Shown piece by piece: positions 16,024 through 24,330 of a DNA stretch of 64,000 nucleotides. Under the pieces are notes generated by a model that did not search any database, had not been told where the DNA came from, and saw nothing but the letters and a program-made list of their open reading frames with translations. This DNA is from Gammaproteobacteria bacterium (GTDB lineage Bacteria; Pseudomonadota; Gammaproteobacteria; Pseudomonadales; Pseudohongiellaceae). The position numbers and the translations under genes are program-made. How positions within the stretch are numbered: position 1 is the first letter of the stretch; each line of letters begins with the position of its first letter. The stretch spans positions 1 to 64,000 of the forward strand of contig JAQWQD010000041.1 in NCBI GenBank assembly GCA_029244985.1. The letters run 5' to 3'.

Positions 16024-17421
16024 ATGAATATGCAAACTAAGCCACATTACTTGATAACTAAAAAATTCTTACCGTTGGCAGCACTGCTCAGTGCTTCAAC
16101 AGGAGCTTTTGCGCAATCGGCTGAAGCGCCGACTTATTACGGGGAAGCCCTCTATGCATTAAGTCGTAACTGTGCCGAATGCCATCGGCCAGAAGGTCCA
16201 AATTTGGGCGGAGTGCAAGCACCGTTTTCTGTTCTGAATTTTGATGAGGCTAAAATTTGGTCACCTTTGATATCGCTGCGACTAAAAGACGGCTCAATGC
16301 CTCCCTGGGGAGCGCACCAACAACATCAAGGAACATTCAAGAACGAACGTTATATATCTGATGAGGACAAGCAGCTTCTGATCGATTGGGTTGAGGCAGG
16401 TTCACTTGAAGGTGATGCCGAGGATCAGCCTAGTACTCATGAACTCGTTCTTAGCGCACCGGCGAATGAGCCGACACTGGCACCGGACGGGTCCATGTGG
16501 TGGATGGGCGTGCCTGATGCGACAGTTGCATTTGCTGACCCGATACAGGTATGCGAAGAAGCATCAGATTGGCAACCTACCATTCTCATGCACCGTACTG
16601 GTGGTGATTTGAGCAAGCATCAATGGGCTCAAGCATCAGAGATCCGGCCCGGCGGCCCCACAATGCACCACGGGACTTCCAATTATCTGGGAGTAGCCGT
16701 TCCTGGTCGAGGCCCTCAAGTCTATCCAGATGGATGGGGCTTTCTTTTACCCGCGGATCCATTTATCACCCTTAATATGCATTATGCCAAGCAATCAGGC
16801 ACTGGCACTGCCGTGGAAGATAATACCGTTGGGGGTTTCCTCTTCTATGAGCCGGGTGATGTAATCGATTACGTAGTTCAAAACACGATTCCGATGAACA
16901 CGGACATTGTAATTCCACCAGGCGATCCCAACTACATGGCGACTCACGAGCACACCATCGAGGAAGACATTCTCCTGCTTGCGCTGGCTCCTCATTCTCA
17001 CTATCGCGGCAAGGCCGTTAAGATTGATCTGGAACTTCCAGGGGTAGATGAGCTGGAAACTCTGCTGTGGGTACCCGATTATGATTTCAACTGGCAATTC
17101 CACTATGAGTATCATGAGCCGAGATTGCTTCCGGCCGGAGCAAAGATGCATGTGACCTGGTGGTTTGACAACTCCGCTGAAAACCTAGCGAATCCTGATC
17201 CTACGGCCGAAGTTCGTTATGGTCCTCGATCATCAGATGAAATGATGAACGCCCGCTATTACTACACAAAGGCAGAACCGCAGGGAATCGTGGTGGGAGA
17301 TCCAATCCCCGAATCTTTACTCGCTCAGGCTCGACGCACGGAACAATATTACCGGCGCCAGCAGGCAAACTGGGAAACGGAAAATGTGAGCGAGCTGTGC
17401 GGACCACAGGTAGCACCCTGA
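16024..17421 (+). CDS. exported cytochrome c / PHM-type copper monooxygenase-like protein
   Basis: 465 residues with a signal peptide ending near TGAFAQS. The haem site is C50-x-x-C53-H54. The copper set is H215-H216, H253, H324-x-H326 and a Met at 407 or 408. Sequence between the motifs differs strongly from the protein at 14103, so this is an old paralogue rather than a fresh copy. It ends with SELCGPQ. An upstream amine-oxidase remnant separates the pair. Placement beside PQQ dehydrogenases suggests an oxidative periplasmic pathway; the substrate cannot be read from sequence. Confidence 0.75.
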   Translation: MNMQTKPHYLITKKFLPLAALLSASTGAFAQSAEAPTYYGEALYALSRNCAECHRPEGPNLGGVQAPFSVLNFDEAKIWSPLISLRLKDGSMPPWGAHQQHQGTFKNERYISDEDKQLLIDWVEAGSLEGDAEDQPSTHELVLSAPANEPTLAPDGSMWWMGVPDATVAFADPIQVCEEASDWQPTILMHRTGGDLSKHQWAQASEIRPGGPTMHHGTSNYLGVAVPGRGPQVYPDGWGFLLPADPFITLNMHYAKQSGTGTAVEDNTVGGFLFYEPGDVIDYVVQNTIPMNTDIVIPPGDPNYMATHEHTIEEDILLLALAPHSHYRGKAVKIDLELPGVDELETLLWVPDYDFNWQFHYEYHEPRLLPAGAKMHVTWWFDNSAENLANPDPTAEVRYGPRSSDEMMNARYYYTKAEPQGIVVGDPIPESLLAQARRTEQYYRRQQANWETENVSELCGPQVAP

Positions 17422-17494
17422 TAAACATAACACTTGAAATACGCGGTCCAATGGCGTTAATTCTTAGCTTAAAAATTACAATGGGGAACTTACG

Positions 17495-17944
17495 ATGAAT
17501 TTCAAATCCAGACTAACAATTGCATTTATTTGCGCCGGCCTTCTTTTCCCTGCTATGGCAAATAGCCAGGAGTCGAAAATAATTAAACCCACCAAAATCA
17601 CTAAAGACGATGCAGCAGGAATGCTCTTTGAGCGCGACGATGTGACGGAAACTACACACCCAGATGGTCACGAGACTGCAGAGGTCACTTCGATGTCTAG
17701 TAGCGATGGGAAATTTCATAGCGGCATGTATCGCTCAACGAAAACCCGTTTCGAGATCAGTGAGCCTTATGGTGTTGATGAATTTATGTATTTTCTTAGC
17801 GGAAGTGTCACGCTGACGTCCAAAGACGGTAGTGTAATGACAGTGCACGCGGGCGAAGCGATAACAATGCCTAAAGAATGGACTGGGACCTGGGAAACGG
17901 ATGGATTTGAGAAGATCTGGGTAGTCCATTCGTCGGACGATTAA
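17495..17944 (+). CDS. exported cupin protein
   Basis: 149 residues, signal peptide ending MANSQES. A single cupin barrel resembles the (S)-ureidoglycine aminohydrolase-type cupin (Cupin_3): YGVDEFMYFLSGSVTLTSKDG, HAGEAITMPKEWTGTWET and KIWVVHSSDD. Metal ligands of the classical HxH pattern are not evident, so it may be a non-metal or sugar-binding variant. GGGGAAC precedes the ATG. It lies between a haem/copper protein and a PQQ dehydrogenase and may be co-transcribed with them. Confidence 0.75.
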   Translation: MNFKSRLTIAFICAGLLFPAMANSQESKIIKPTKITKDDAAGMLFERDDVTETTHPDGHETAEVTSMSSSDGKFHSGMYRSTKTRFEISEPYGVDEFMYFLSGSVTLTSKDGSVMTVHAGEAITMPKEWTGTWETDGFEKIWVVHSSDD

Positions 17945-18016
17945 TCACGCCGTATATTTTATTGGCCCATTCTTAGGTGCCCTCCAATTCTAAGTTTACC
18001 CATAGAGGTCGCTGTC

Positions 18017-20017
18017 ATGTCAGTGAGAAAGAACAAACTCATAAGACAATTTAGAATCCTATTAATTTCGATTGTTTTAGTTCCACTAGTCATTAATGCA
18101 CAGACTATAGAAGAAGGAACTTGGAGTTACTTTGGCGGCGACAATAATTTCAATCGCTACTCGCCAGCAGATCAAATCACTGCAGATAACGTAGACCAAC
18201 TCAAAATCCTGTGGCGGAGAGATGCTACCGCCGCTTCTTTGCGCGAAAATTACAATGACATGGGTTTTGAAAAAAATCTGCGCTCAACTCCGCTGTTAAT
18301 AGATGGCGTTCTATACGCACCCAATATTTTCGGATTAGTGGAAGCATTCGATCCGGCTACGGGTGAAACAGTCTGGACACAGGAGCCCTATCAACAAACT
18401 CTGTTGGAAGCGGCTGGCATTAGCAGCCGCGGCATTGCCCATTGGCAACAGGGCATCGATCGAAGGCTCATGGTGGTGCGAGGCAACTATCTCTATGCCC
18501 TTAACCCGCAAACCGGGGAAATCTTTCCTGATTTCGGACGTGAAGAACCGGGCAGAGTCAATCTTACCTACAGCGCCCCGAATGCGAACAATTTTGCACT
18601 TACCACTTCGCCTTTGGTGATTGGCAATACTGCAGTGCTAGGCGGCTTTCTTAACGGTGCCGGTGACGGTGGTAGCCGTAAAGAAGCAGCACCAGAAAAT
18701 ATCCGCGGCTTTGATGTTAGAACTGGCGATCTTAAGTGGGAGTTTAATGTAGTACCACGGCCTGGAGAGTTCGGTTACGACACTTGGGAAGAGGGATCTG
18801 CCGAATGGTCCGGCGACATCGGATCCTGGTGTTGTATGTCTGCCGACGATGAGCTCGGCATTGTTTATGTGCCTCTAGGCGCGCCAACTTCGGCCTATTA
18901 CGGTGGTCATCGGCCCGGCGACAACCTATTCGCCAATAGTCTTGTAGCATTGGATGCTGAAACCGGTGAAAGAATTTGGCATTTCCAAATGATCCATCAT
19001 GACCTGTGGGAGTATGATAACGGCAGCCCTCCCATACTGGGTGACATCACAGTAAACAGCCGCACAATCAAAGCCGTTATGCAGGCGAACAAAAATGGAT
19101 TTGTCTATGTGTTCGATCGCACCAATGGTGAACCGGTATGGCCAATTGTAGAAACCCCCGTTCCTCAATCCATTGTCGAAGGCGAAGTAACTTCGGCAAC
19201 ACAACCGATTCCATCTAAGCCTCCCGCTTTCGATCGCCAAGGCTTAACACTTGAAGATTTGATCAACTTTACACCAGCATTACGCAATCAAGCTCTCGAA
19301 CTTGTCGAAAATTTCACGCTTGGTCCGCTTTATACACCACCCTCCCCGTGGGTTGAAGGTGGCAATCAAGGAACGCTAACACTGCCCAGTACCTGGGGTG
19401 CCGGTAACTGGAACACTGGCGCTTTCGATCCTGAAACTGGAATGTACTTTGCTGTTTCCTACACTGCCGCGGATAATTTGGGAATTGCTCCAACTACTTC
19501 TGACTCTGCAACAATGACTCATACGCTCGCTCAGAGATCACCGAGCACCCCAGTTATCCAAGGACTTCCTCTCTTCAAGCCCCCCTATGGTCGGGTGACA
19601 GCATTGAATATGAATACAGGCGAACTGGAATGGTCAGTAGCGAATGGTGATGGGCCTCGCGACCACCCTTTGTTAAGAGAATTAGATCTACCTCCTTTAG
19701 GCATTCCTAATCGACCGGCACCGCTAGTAACAAAGTCTCTGTTGTTCGTTGGTGAAGGTAGTGATGCAGTTGTCGGAACTGTACCAGGTGGCGGCGGTGC
19801 TTATGATAGTGCTGACACAGGTTACGATGAGTCCTGGCGTTGGGGGACACTATTTAGAGCCTTTGATAAGTCGAGCGGTGCCACCGTTTTTGAAATAGAT
19901 CTTGCTGCCGGCACCACCGGTGCACCTATGACTTACATGCATGAAGGCAAACAGTATATTGTTGTGGCGGTTTCATCCCGCGCGACCGACCCTGAATGGG
20001 TTGCGTTAGGACTATAG
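18017..20017 (+). CDS. PQQ-dependent dehydrogenase with non-canonical active site
   Basis: 666 residues with a signal peptide (LLISIVLVPLVINAQ). An eight-bladed quinoprotein propeller of the glucose/alcohol dehydrogenase type: SYFGGDNNFNRYSPADQI at the start, tryptophan-docking motifs (ATGETVWTQEP, NTGELEWSVANG) and a C-terminal GAPMTYMHEGKQYIVVAV. In E. coli Gcd the catalytic Asp466 sits in W-D-M-D, 27 residues before the PQQ-contacting Lys493. Here the same place is W-E-Y-D, giving E332, with K359 at the right distance. C272-C273 form an adjacent pair after a Trp, in a strand where the paralogue at 22280 has WAQM. It acts in the periplasm. No haem domain is fused, so electrons leave through a separate carrier or quinone. 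Confidence 0.85.
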   Translation: MSVRKNKLIRQFRILLISIVLVPLVINAQTIEEGTWSYFGGDNNFNRYSPADQITADNVDQLKILWRRDATAASLRENYNDMGFEKNLRSTPLLIDGVLYAPNIFGLVEAFDPATGETVWTQEPYQQTLLEAAGISSRGIAHWQQGIDRRLMVVRGNYLYALNPQTGEIFPDFGREEPGRVNLTYSAPNANNFALTTSPLVIGNTAVLGGFLNGAGDGGSRKEAAPENIRGFDVRTGDLKWEFNVVPRPGEFGYDTWEEGSAEWSGDIGSWCCMSADDELGIVYVPLGAPTSAYYGGHRPGDNLFANSLVALDAETGERIWHFQMIHHDLWEYDNGSPPILGDITVNSRTIKAVMQANKNGFVYVFDRTNGEPVWPIVETPVPQSIVEGEVTSATQPIPSKPPAFDRQGLTLEDLINFTPALRNQALELVENFTLGPLYTPPSPWVEGGNQGTLTLPSTWGAGNWNTGAFDPETGMYFAVSYTAADNLGIAPTTSDSATMTHTLAQRSPSTPVIQGLPLFKPPYGRVTALNMNTGELEWSVANGDGPRDHPLLRELDLPPLGIPNRPAPLVTKSLLFVGEGSDAVVGTVPGGGGAYDSADTGYDESWRWGTLFRAFDKSSGATVFEIDLAAGTTGAPMTYMHEGKQYIVVAVSSRATDPEWVALGL

Positions 20018-20208
20018 TCTGCTGAACCAAGAATGAGAAAAGCAAAAGATTAAAGGAGTCAGAGTTCATTGATTCGCGAATATTGGGAATAATGGAGACA
20101 CTCACAACTTAAAAACAAAGTTGGTGGGTTTCAGATGATTCTGAGTGAATGACCCACTTCCGACAAAGCTGACTTGCAAACCCTTACCCTAAAAATGAGC
20201 ACAAGCTT

Positions 20209-20796
20209 ATGAACAATAAATATCTGGCCATTGCAATTGCCGGATTGCCACTGGCAACCGGGGCTGTACTTCTGGCAGAACGCGGTGGTCTGTTTGCATG
20301 GGCAGGAATAATCATTGGTATTGTTTTACAGATCAAAATATTGGCACGGCCTTCTATTGCAGACGTAAAAATCAGTGTTTTGGCTTTAACAGCATTTGCC
20401 GCAGCCTGGATAGTGACCTACTTATCTATAATCCTGATTTGGGAGTCAGGAGAAATAGCTGAGCTGCATGTGGAAACTTCAAAGGGCGTCAACACAATAC
20501 GGGTGTGGGTACTTGATTTCGATGGTGACACTGTAATTTTTTATGATGCGGGACCGGAAGATGCAGCCATCCTGCGAGGCGATCCACAAATTTCAGTTAC
20601 GCGGGAGAATACGGAAATAGAATATTCCCGGATCGAAGTCATTTCCACAGAAGCAGCACCTGACGAGGCAGTAAACCGGATTTACCAGGGCTGGAGCGAG
20701 AAGTATGGCAACAGGACCCTGGCCACGCCAGTTTACCCATTGATGTTCGGACGCTCACGAACAAAAGAGTCATTTATTATTACTCTAACTCACTGA
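20209..20796 (+). CDS. membrane-anchored protein with split-barrel-like domain
   Basis: 195 residues. Three hydrophobic segments lie at about 5-22, 27-44 and 55-77 (ITGLP..., WAGIIIGIVLQIKIL, ISVLALTAFAAAWIVTYLSIILIW). A soluble domain of about 110 residues follows: ELHVETSKGVNTIRVWVLDFDGDTVIFYDAG, then VNRIYQGWSEKYGNRTLA. The soluble part resembles small beta-barrels of the flavin/F420-binding nitroreductase type (DUF385/DUF2255-like), but no cofactor motif is certain. Function unknown. It follows the PQQ dehydrogenase after 190 bp. Confidence 0.5.
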   Translation: MNNKYLAIAIAGLPLATGAVLLAERGGLFAWAGIIIGIVLQIKILARPSIADVKISVLALTAFAAAWIVTYLSIILIWESGEIAELHVETSKGVNTIRVWVLDFDGDTVIFYDAGPEDAAILRGDPQISVTRENTEIEYSRIEVISTEAAPDEAVNRIYQGWSEKYGNRTLATPVYPLMFGRSRTKESFIITLTH

Positions 20797-20965
20797 TAAA
20801 AGGGACAATGGTCACAAACGGGGGTAAGTCTTGCGATCAGATAACGACAAGTGTTTAGCCCGCGCACTCTTAGGTGAGATAAGGAACTGCAATCCCTGTG
20901 TAACAGCACTAGCGAGAATAGTGTGGGGCTTAGCGAATAAAACTGTTTTTTGCCTGCTAGCTCTT

Positions 20966-21346
20966 TTACCTGTTTGAATAGGCATCTGGCTCTGGAGTGA
21001 AAGTAGTCCCATCTTCAAAGCTAATAGATTGTAAGTACATCGTGTAATCGCGACGCCCCTTGCGGCCCGTTGCAGTGACCCTTTCCCCAACTTCTAGACG
21101 CTCAAAGGACACCCCTTGTCTTTGTAATGAGGTTCGAGAGCTAGACTCAATTAACCAAAATATTTCAGAGCCGGCGCTGTCAATGTTTTTTATTAAGACG
21201 GATGCGTGCGGATTCTGAAATCGAACTCGCTCAATACTGCCGACTATCGAAATTATTTCTTGCGTAAAATTTGCGTTAGTCGAATGATGAGCAGTTGTAG
21301 AAGTTGCCATACAACAACAAAATATCAAAAAAATACTTGATCTCAT
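20966..21346 (-). CDS. exported DUF6152 protein
   Basis: 126 residues. The signal peptide ends at TTAHHSTN, and the mature protein begins with the DUF6152 hallmark His-His. It continues IVGSIERVRFQNPHASVLIKN and TATGRKGRRDYTMYLQSI, a small beta-barrel (OB-like) domain. AGGAA precedes the ATG. It lies only 9 bp downstream of the gene at 21356, so the two form an operon. DUF6152 again lies next to secreted LxGxW-type proteins at 38256, which suggests a shared extracytoplasmic role. The biochemical role is unknown. Confidence 0.8.
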   Translation of the reverse strand: MRSSIFLIFCCCMATSTTAHHSTNANFTQEIISIVGSIERVRFQNPHASVLIKNIDSAGSEIFWLIESSSRTSLQRQGVSFERLEVGERVTATGRKGRRDYTMYLQSISFEDGTTFTPEPDAYSNR

Positions 21347-21355
21347 TTGGGGTTC

Positions 21356-22030
21356 CTATTTTGCTGCGTTGAGTTCATTAAACCAATCATAGTCAGCTTC
21401 TGTACACTCATAAGGTACGATCTCAGTTTCTTCTATTCTTCTATAAAAATAATTAAGAACAAAAGGCTCTTCATACAACGTCTCATCAATATAGGTATGG
21501 GTAATACGCAAAATATTTTCTTCTATCTTCAATTCCTCGATCGTCTCAGTATTTTCTGATTGAGGTATGCCCCGAGAAGTTCTGATATAGCCAAAGGAAT
21601 GATTCTTAGACCGGATAATCAATGTGTCATTATCATATCTTGCGACGGAAGATCCCATTTCTGTAAAATAAATGCCTTGCGTATTTCTTGTGCTTGGCAA
21701 TTCCAAAAAGTCTGAGTCATCTCCAATGGGTATTTCCCGTCGTAAGTCGAATAATTCATAGCTAATCAAGATGTTTTCTTGCGTTTGCTCGATAAAGATT
21801 CGAGCACCTGGATTAGCCCATATGCGGGAAGTGCTAGCAGGCGTGCACGATAGGCTTGGGTCATCCACCAATAGGTCATATTCGCTTTGAATTTCAAGGC
21901 CCCGTGCAGTTAATTTGATTTCGCTTTCACTTCCTGGACCATTAAGTAGCCACATACCTGAGACCTCAGGTATAGCCAACGTAGATGCAGAGATAAGCGA
22001 AGCTGAGATTATAAATAAGATTCTTAACAT
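21356..22030 (-). CDS. exported hypothetical protein (LxGxW-type, DUF6152 partner)
   Basis: 224 residues with a signal peptide ending STLAIPEV. It begins PEVSGMWLLNGPG, similar in style to the PELNGTW and PDLNGIW openings of the proteins at 2300, 38746 and 40604. It ends VPYECTEADYDWFNEL, comparable with their Y-A-C-H-E-G-N-Y ending. Overall it is shorter and divergent. AGGTGGGG sits upstream of the ATG. First gene of a two-gene operon with DUF6152. Function unknown. Confidence 0.6.
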   Translation of the reverse strand: MLRILFIISASLISASTLAIPEVSGMWLLNGPGSESEIKLTARGLEIQSEYDLLVDDPSLSCTPASTSRIWANPGARIFIEQTQENILISYELFDLRREIPIGDDSDFLELPSTRNTQGIYFTEMGSSVARYDNDTLIIRSKNHSFGYIRTSRGIPQSENTETIEELKIEENILRITHTYIDETLYEEPFVLNYFYRRIEETEIVPYECTEADYDWFNELNAAK

Positions 22031-22279
22031 GCCCCACCTCTATTATATTGTTAACCAGGGTTGTTATAGTTTGTAGAACATTTATGCAAGATTTATATTC
22101 TTAATTTCTGCTCTCTATAAACAGCTTTCGGTGAGGATTAGTTTCAGTGAGGATTAATAAAGATGAATTATGAGAAAATTATTATTAATTTCTACATATT
22201 ATGGGAAGATGATCGTTCGTACAAACCAATCTTGCAGTAATTCTCTTGTCATAATGTAGTAATTAAAAGAGAGTAATTC

Positions 22280-24250
22280 ATGCTTAGTACTCACAGTATC
22301 TACAAAAAATTAAGCACGCCTCTCATTGCGTTCTCGTCCTTCCTATTTTCAATCACCGTAGTCGATCATTCGCTAGCCCAAGACCAGGAATGGCAAACCT
22401 ATGGGGGTGACTTGGCCAGCACTCGTTATTCACCGCTGGATGCAATCAATGGTGAAAACTTCAGCCAGTTAGAACTAGCCTGGGAATTCGACACAAGTAA
22501 CTTCGGCGTCAGTCCAGAATTCAATTTTCAGTCAACACCATTGATGGTTAATCGAACAATCTATACCACTGCCGGCAGCAGGCGCGCTGTTGTTGCGCTA
22601 GACGCCCAGACCGGAGAAATTCTCTGGGTGTCTCGCATTGACGAAGGAGAGCGTGCCTCAAATGCACCTCGCCGACTGTCAGGTCGTGGACTAGCATGGT
22701 GGGATGATGGCAGCGACAAAGGGCGAATCATATATGTGACACCTGGCTACCAAATGATTGCTCTAGATGCGAACAATGGAGAACGCATTGACGATTTTGG
22801 GTTTAACGGTATTGTAGATTTGAAACAAGAGTTCGACCAAGACTTGGACCTGATTACGGGCGAAGTAGGCCTCCATGCCGCTCCAATTGTCGCTAACGGA
22901 GTCATCGTTATCGGTTCGGCATTTCGGGCAGGCAGAATGCCATCTAGCCGAGAGAAACCAAAAGGCCATGTTCGGGGCTACGATGCCCTTACTGGGAATC
23001 GACTTTGGATATTCCACACCATCCCCCAAGGCAATGAATATGGCAATGACACCTGGCTGAATAATTCCTGGACTTACACAGGTTATGGCGGTGTCTGGGC
23101 GCAAATGACAATCGATCCAAGACTCAATACGGTCTATCTGCCTACCGAAACCGCCACCGGAGATTCCTATGGTGGTCATCGGCACGGAGATAACCTCTTT
23201 ACTAACAGCGTGGTGGCACTTGATCTTACAACCGGTGCGCGGCAATGGCATTTTCAGACTACTCATCATGACGTGTGGGATTGGGATATTCCCTCTGCGC
23301 CAATACTTCTTAACCTAGTCATCAACGGACAAACCAGCGCTGCTTTAGTGCAAGCGGTTAAACAAGGTTTTACCTTTGTGTTCGACCGTGAAACCGGTGA
23401 GCCCTTATTCGAGATCGAAGAAGTTCCAGTACCCGAATCCGATGTACCCGGTGAACGACTGTCACCAACCCAACCGATTCCCGTTAGGCCACCACCTTTC
23501 GCCCGCCAGGGGCTTAACAACGATGAGCTAATCGATTTCACGCCTGAGCTGAAAGCCAAGGCGCAAGAGATACTATCTCAATACCGCTATGGCGATATCT
23601 ATTTGCCTCCATCTCTAGCAGAAGCCGACGACGGCACTTTTGGCACACTGTTTATGCCTTCCCAAACAGGCGGGGCCAACTGGCCAGGAGGGGCAGCCGA
23701 CCCAGAAACCGGCATCATGTATATTTTTAGCAAATCTGATGTGGGACGCATGTCCATGAGCAATCGTCCGGATCGTTCCGACATGGATTATATAAATCTG
23801 CAAACCCGAAACGCACCGCCATTGCGCGTGGACGGTTTGCCCTTAATCAAGCCTCCTTATGGCCAGATTGTAGCGCTAGATTTGAATGAGGGTGAAATAC
23901 TCTGGGATGCAGTCCACGGAGAGACACCGGATTACATTCGCAATCACCCTGCGTTGGCAGGAATAGACATCGCTCGCACCGGGCAAGCCGGGCGCGTGGG
24001 TTTGTTGGCTACAAAAACAATGGTTATTGCCGGAGACGGAGGCAGTTATACCAACGCTGATGGTGAGCAGGAAGCCCTGCTGCGCGCCTACGACAAGCTT
24101 ACCGGGGAACAACTGGGCAGTTTACCGATGCCGGCGCAGCAGACTGGAAGTCCAATGACTTACGCAATCAACGGAGTGCAGTATCTTGCCGTATCAATTT
24201 CGGGCGGAGATGTGGCTGGCCGTTTAAGAGTCTACAGTTACGAGCCCTGA
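22280..24250 (+). CDS. PQQ-dependent dehydrogenase (membrane glucose dehydrogenase-like propeller)
   Basis: 656 residues, signal peptide near FSITVVDHSLAQD. A quinoprotein propeller opens QTYGGDLASTRYSPLDAI and closes GSPMTYAINGVQYLAVSISGG. The active-site strand reads HHDVWDWDIPSAPIL, with catalytic D334 (equivalent of Gcd D466) and K361 27 residues on, so this copy looks canonical. PQQ-contacting blocks such as GDSYGGHRHGDNLF are present. Oxidises sugars or alcohols in the periplasm; the substrate is not readable from sequence. AGAGAG precedes the ATG. It is divergent from the DUF6152 operon and about 2.3 kb from the other PQQ gene. Confidence 0.88.
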   Translation: MLSTHSIYKKLSTPLIAFSSFLFSITVVDHSLAQDQEWQTYGGDLASTRYSPLDAINGENFSQLELAWEFDTSNFGVSPEFNFQSTPLMVNRTIYTTAGSRRAVVALDAQTGEILWVSRIDEGERASNAPRRLSGRGLAWWDDGSDKGRIIYVTPGYQMIALDANNGERIDDFGFNGIVDLKQEFDQDLDLITGEVGLHAAPIVANGVIVIGSAFRAGRMPSSREKPKGHVRGYDALTGNRLWIFHTIPQGNEYGNDTWLNNSWTYTGYGGVWAQMTIDPRLNTVYLPTETATGDSYGGHRHGDNLFTNSVVALDLTTGARQWHFQTTHHDVWDWDIPSAPILLNLVINGQTSAALVQAVKQGFTFVFDRETGEPLFEIEEVPVPESDVPGERLSPTQPIPVRPPPFARQGLNNDELIDFTPELKAKAQEILSQYRYGDIYLPPSLAEADDGTFGTLFMPSQTGGANWPGGAADPETGIMYIFSKSDVGRMSMSNRPDRSDMDYINLQTRNAPPLRVDGLPLIKPPYGQIVALDLNEGEILWDAVHGETPDYIRNHPALAGIDIARTGQAGRVGLLATKTMVIAGDGGSYTNADGEQEALLRAYDKLTGEQLGSLPMPAQQTGSPMTYAINGVQYLAVSISGGDVAGRLRVYSYEP

Positions 24251-24330
24251 ATCCATTAATTGAGGAGAGAGTTCTAAGTCCAAAATTAAAAAAGCGACGT
24301 ACTAACCATCATGGGTAAAGTTAATTGCTT

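Noticed and set aside
22763-23269. Minus-strand 168-codon frame inside a PQQ gene
   Set aside because: Antisense shadow of a well-supported propeller.
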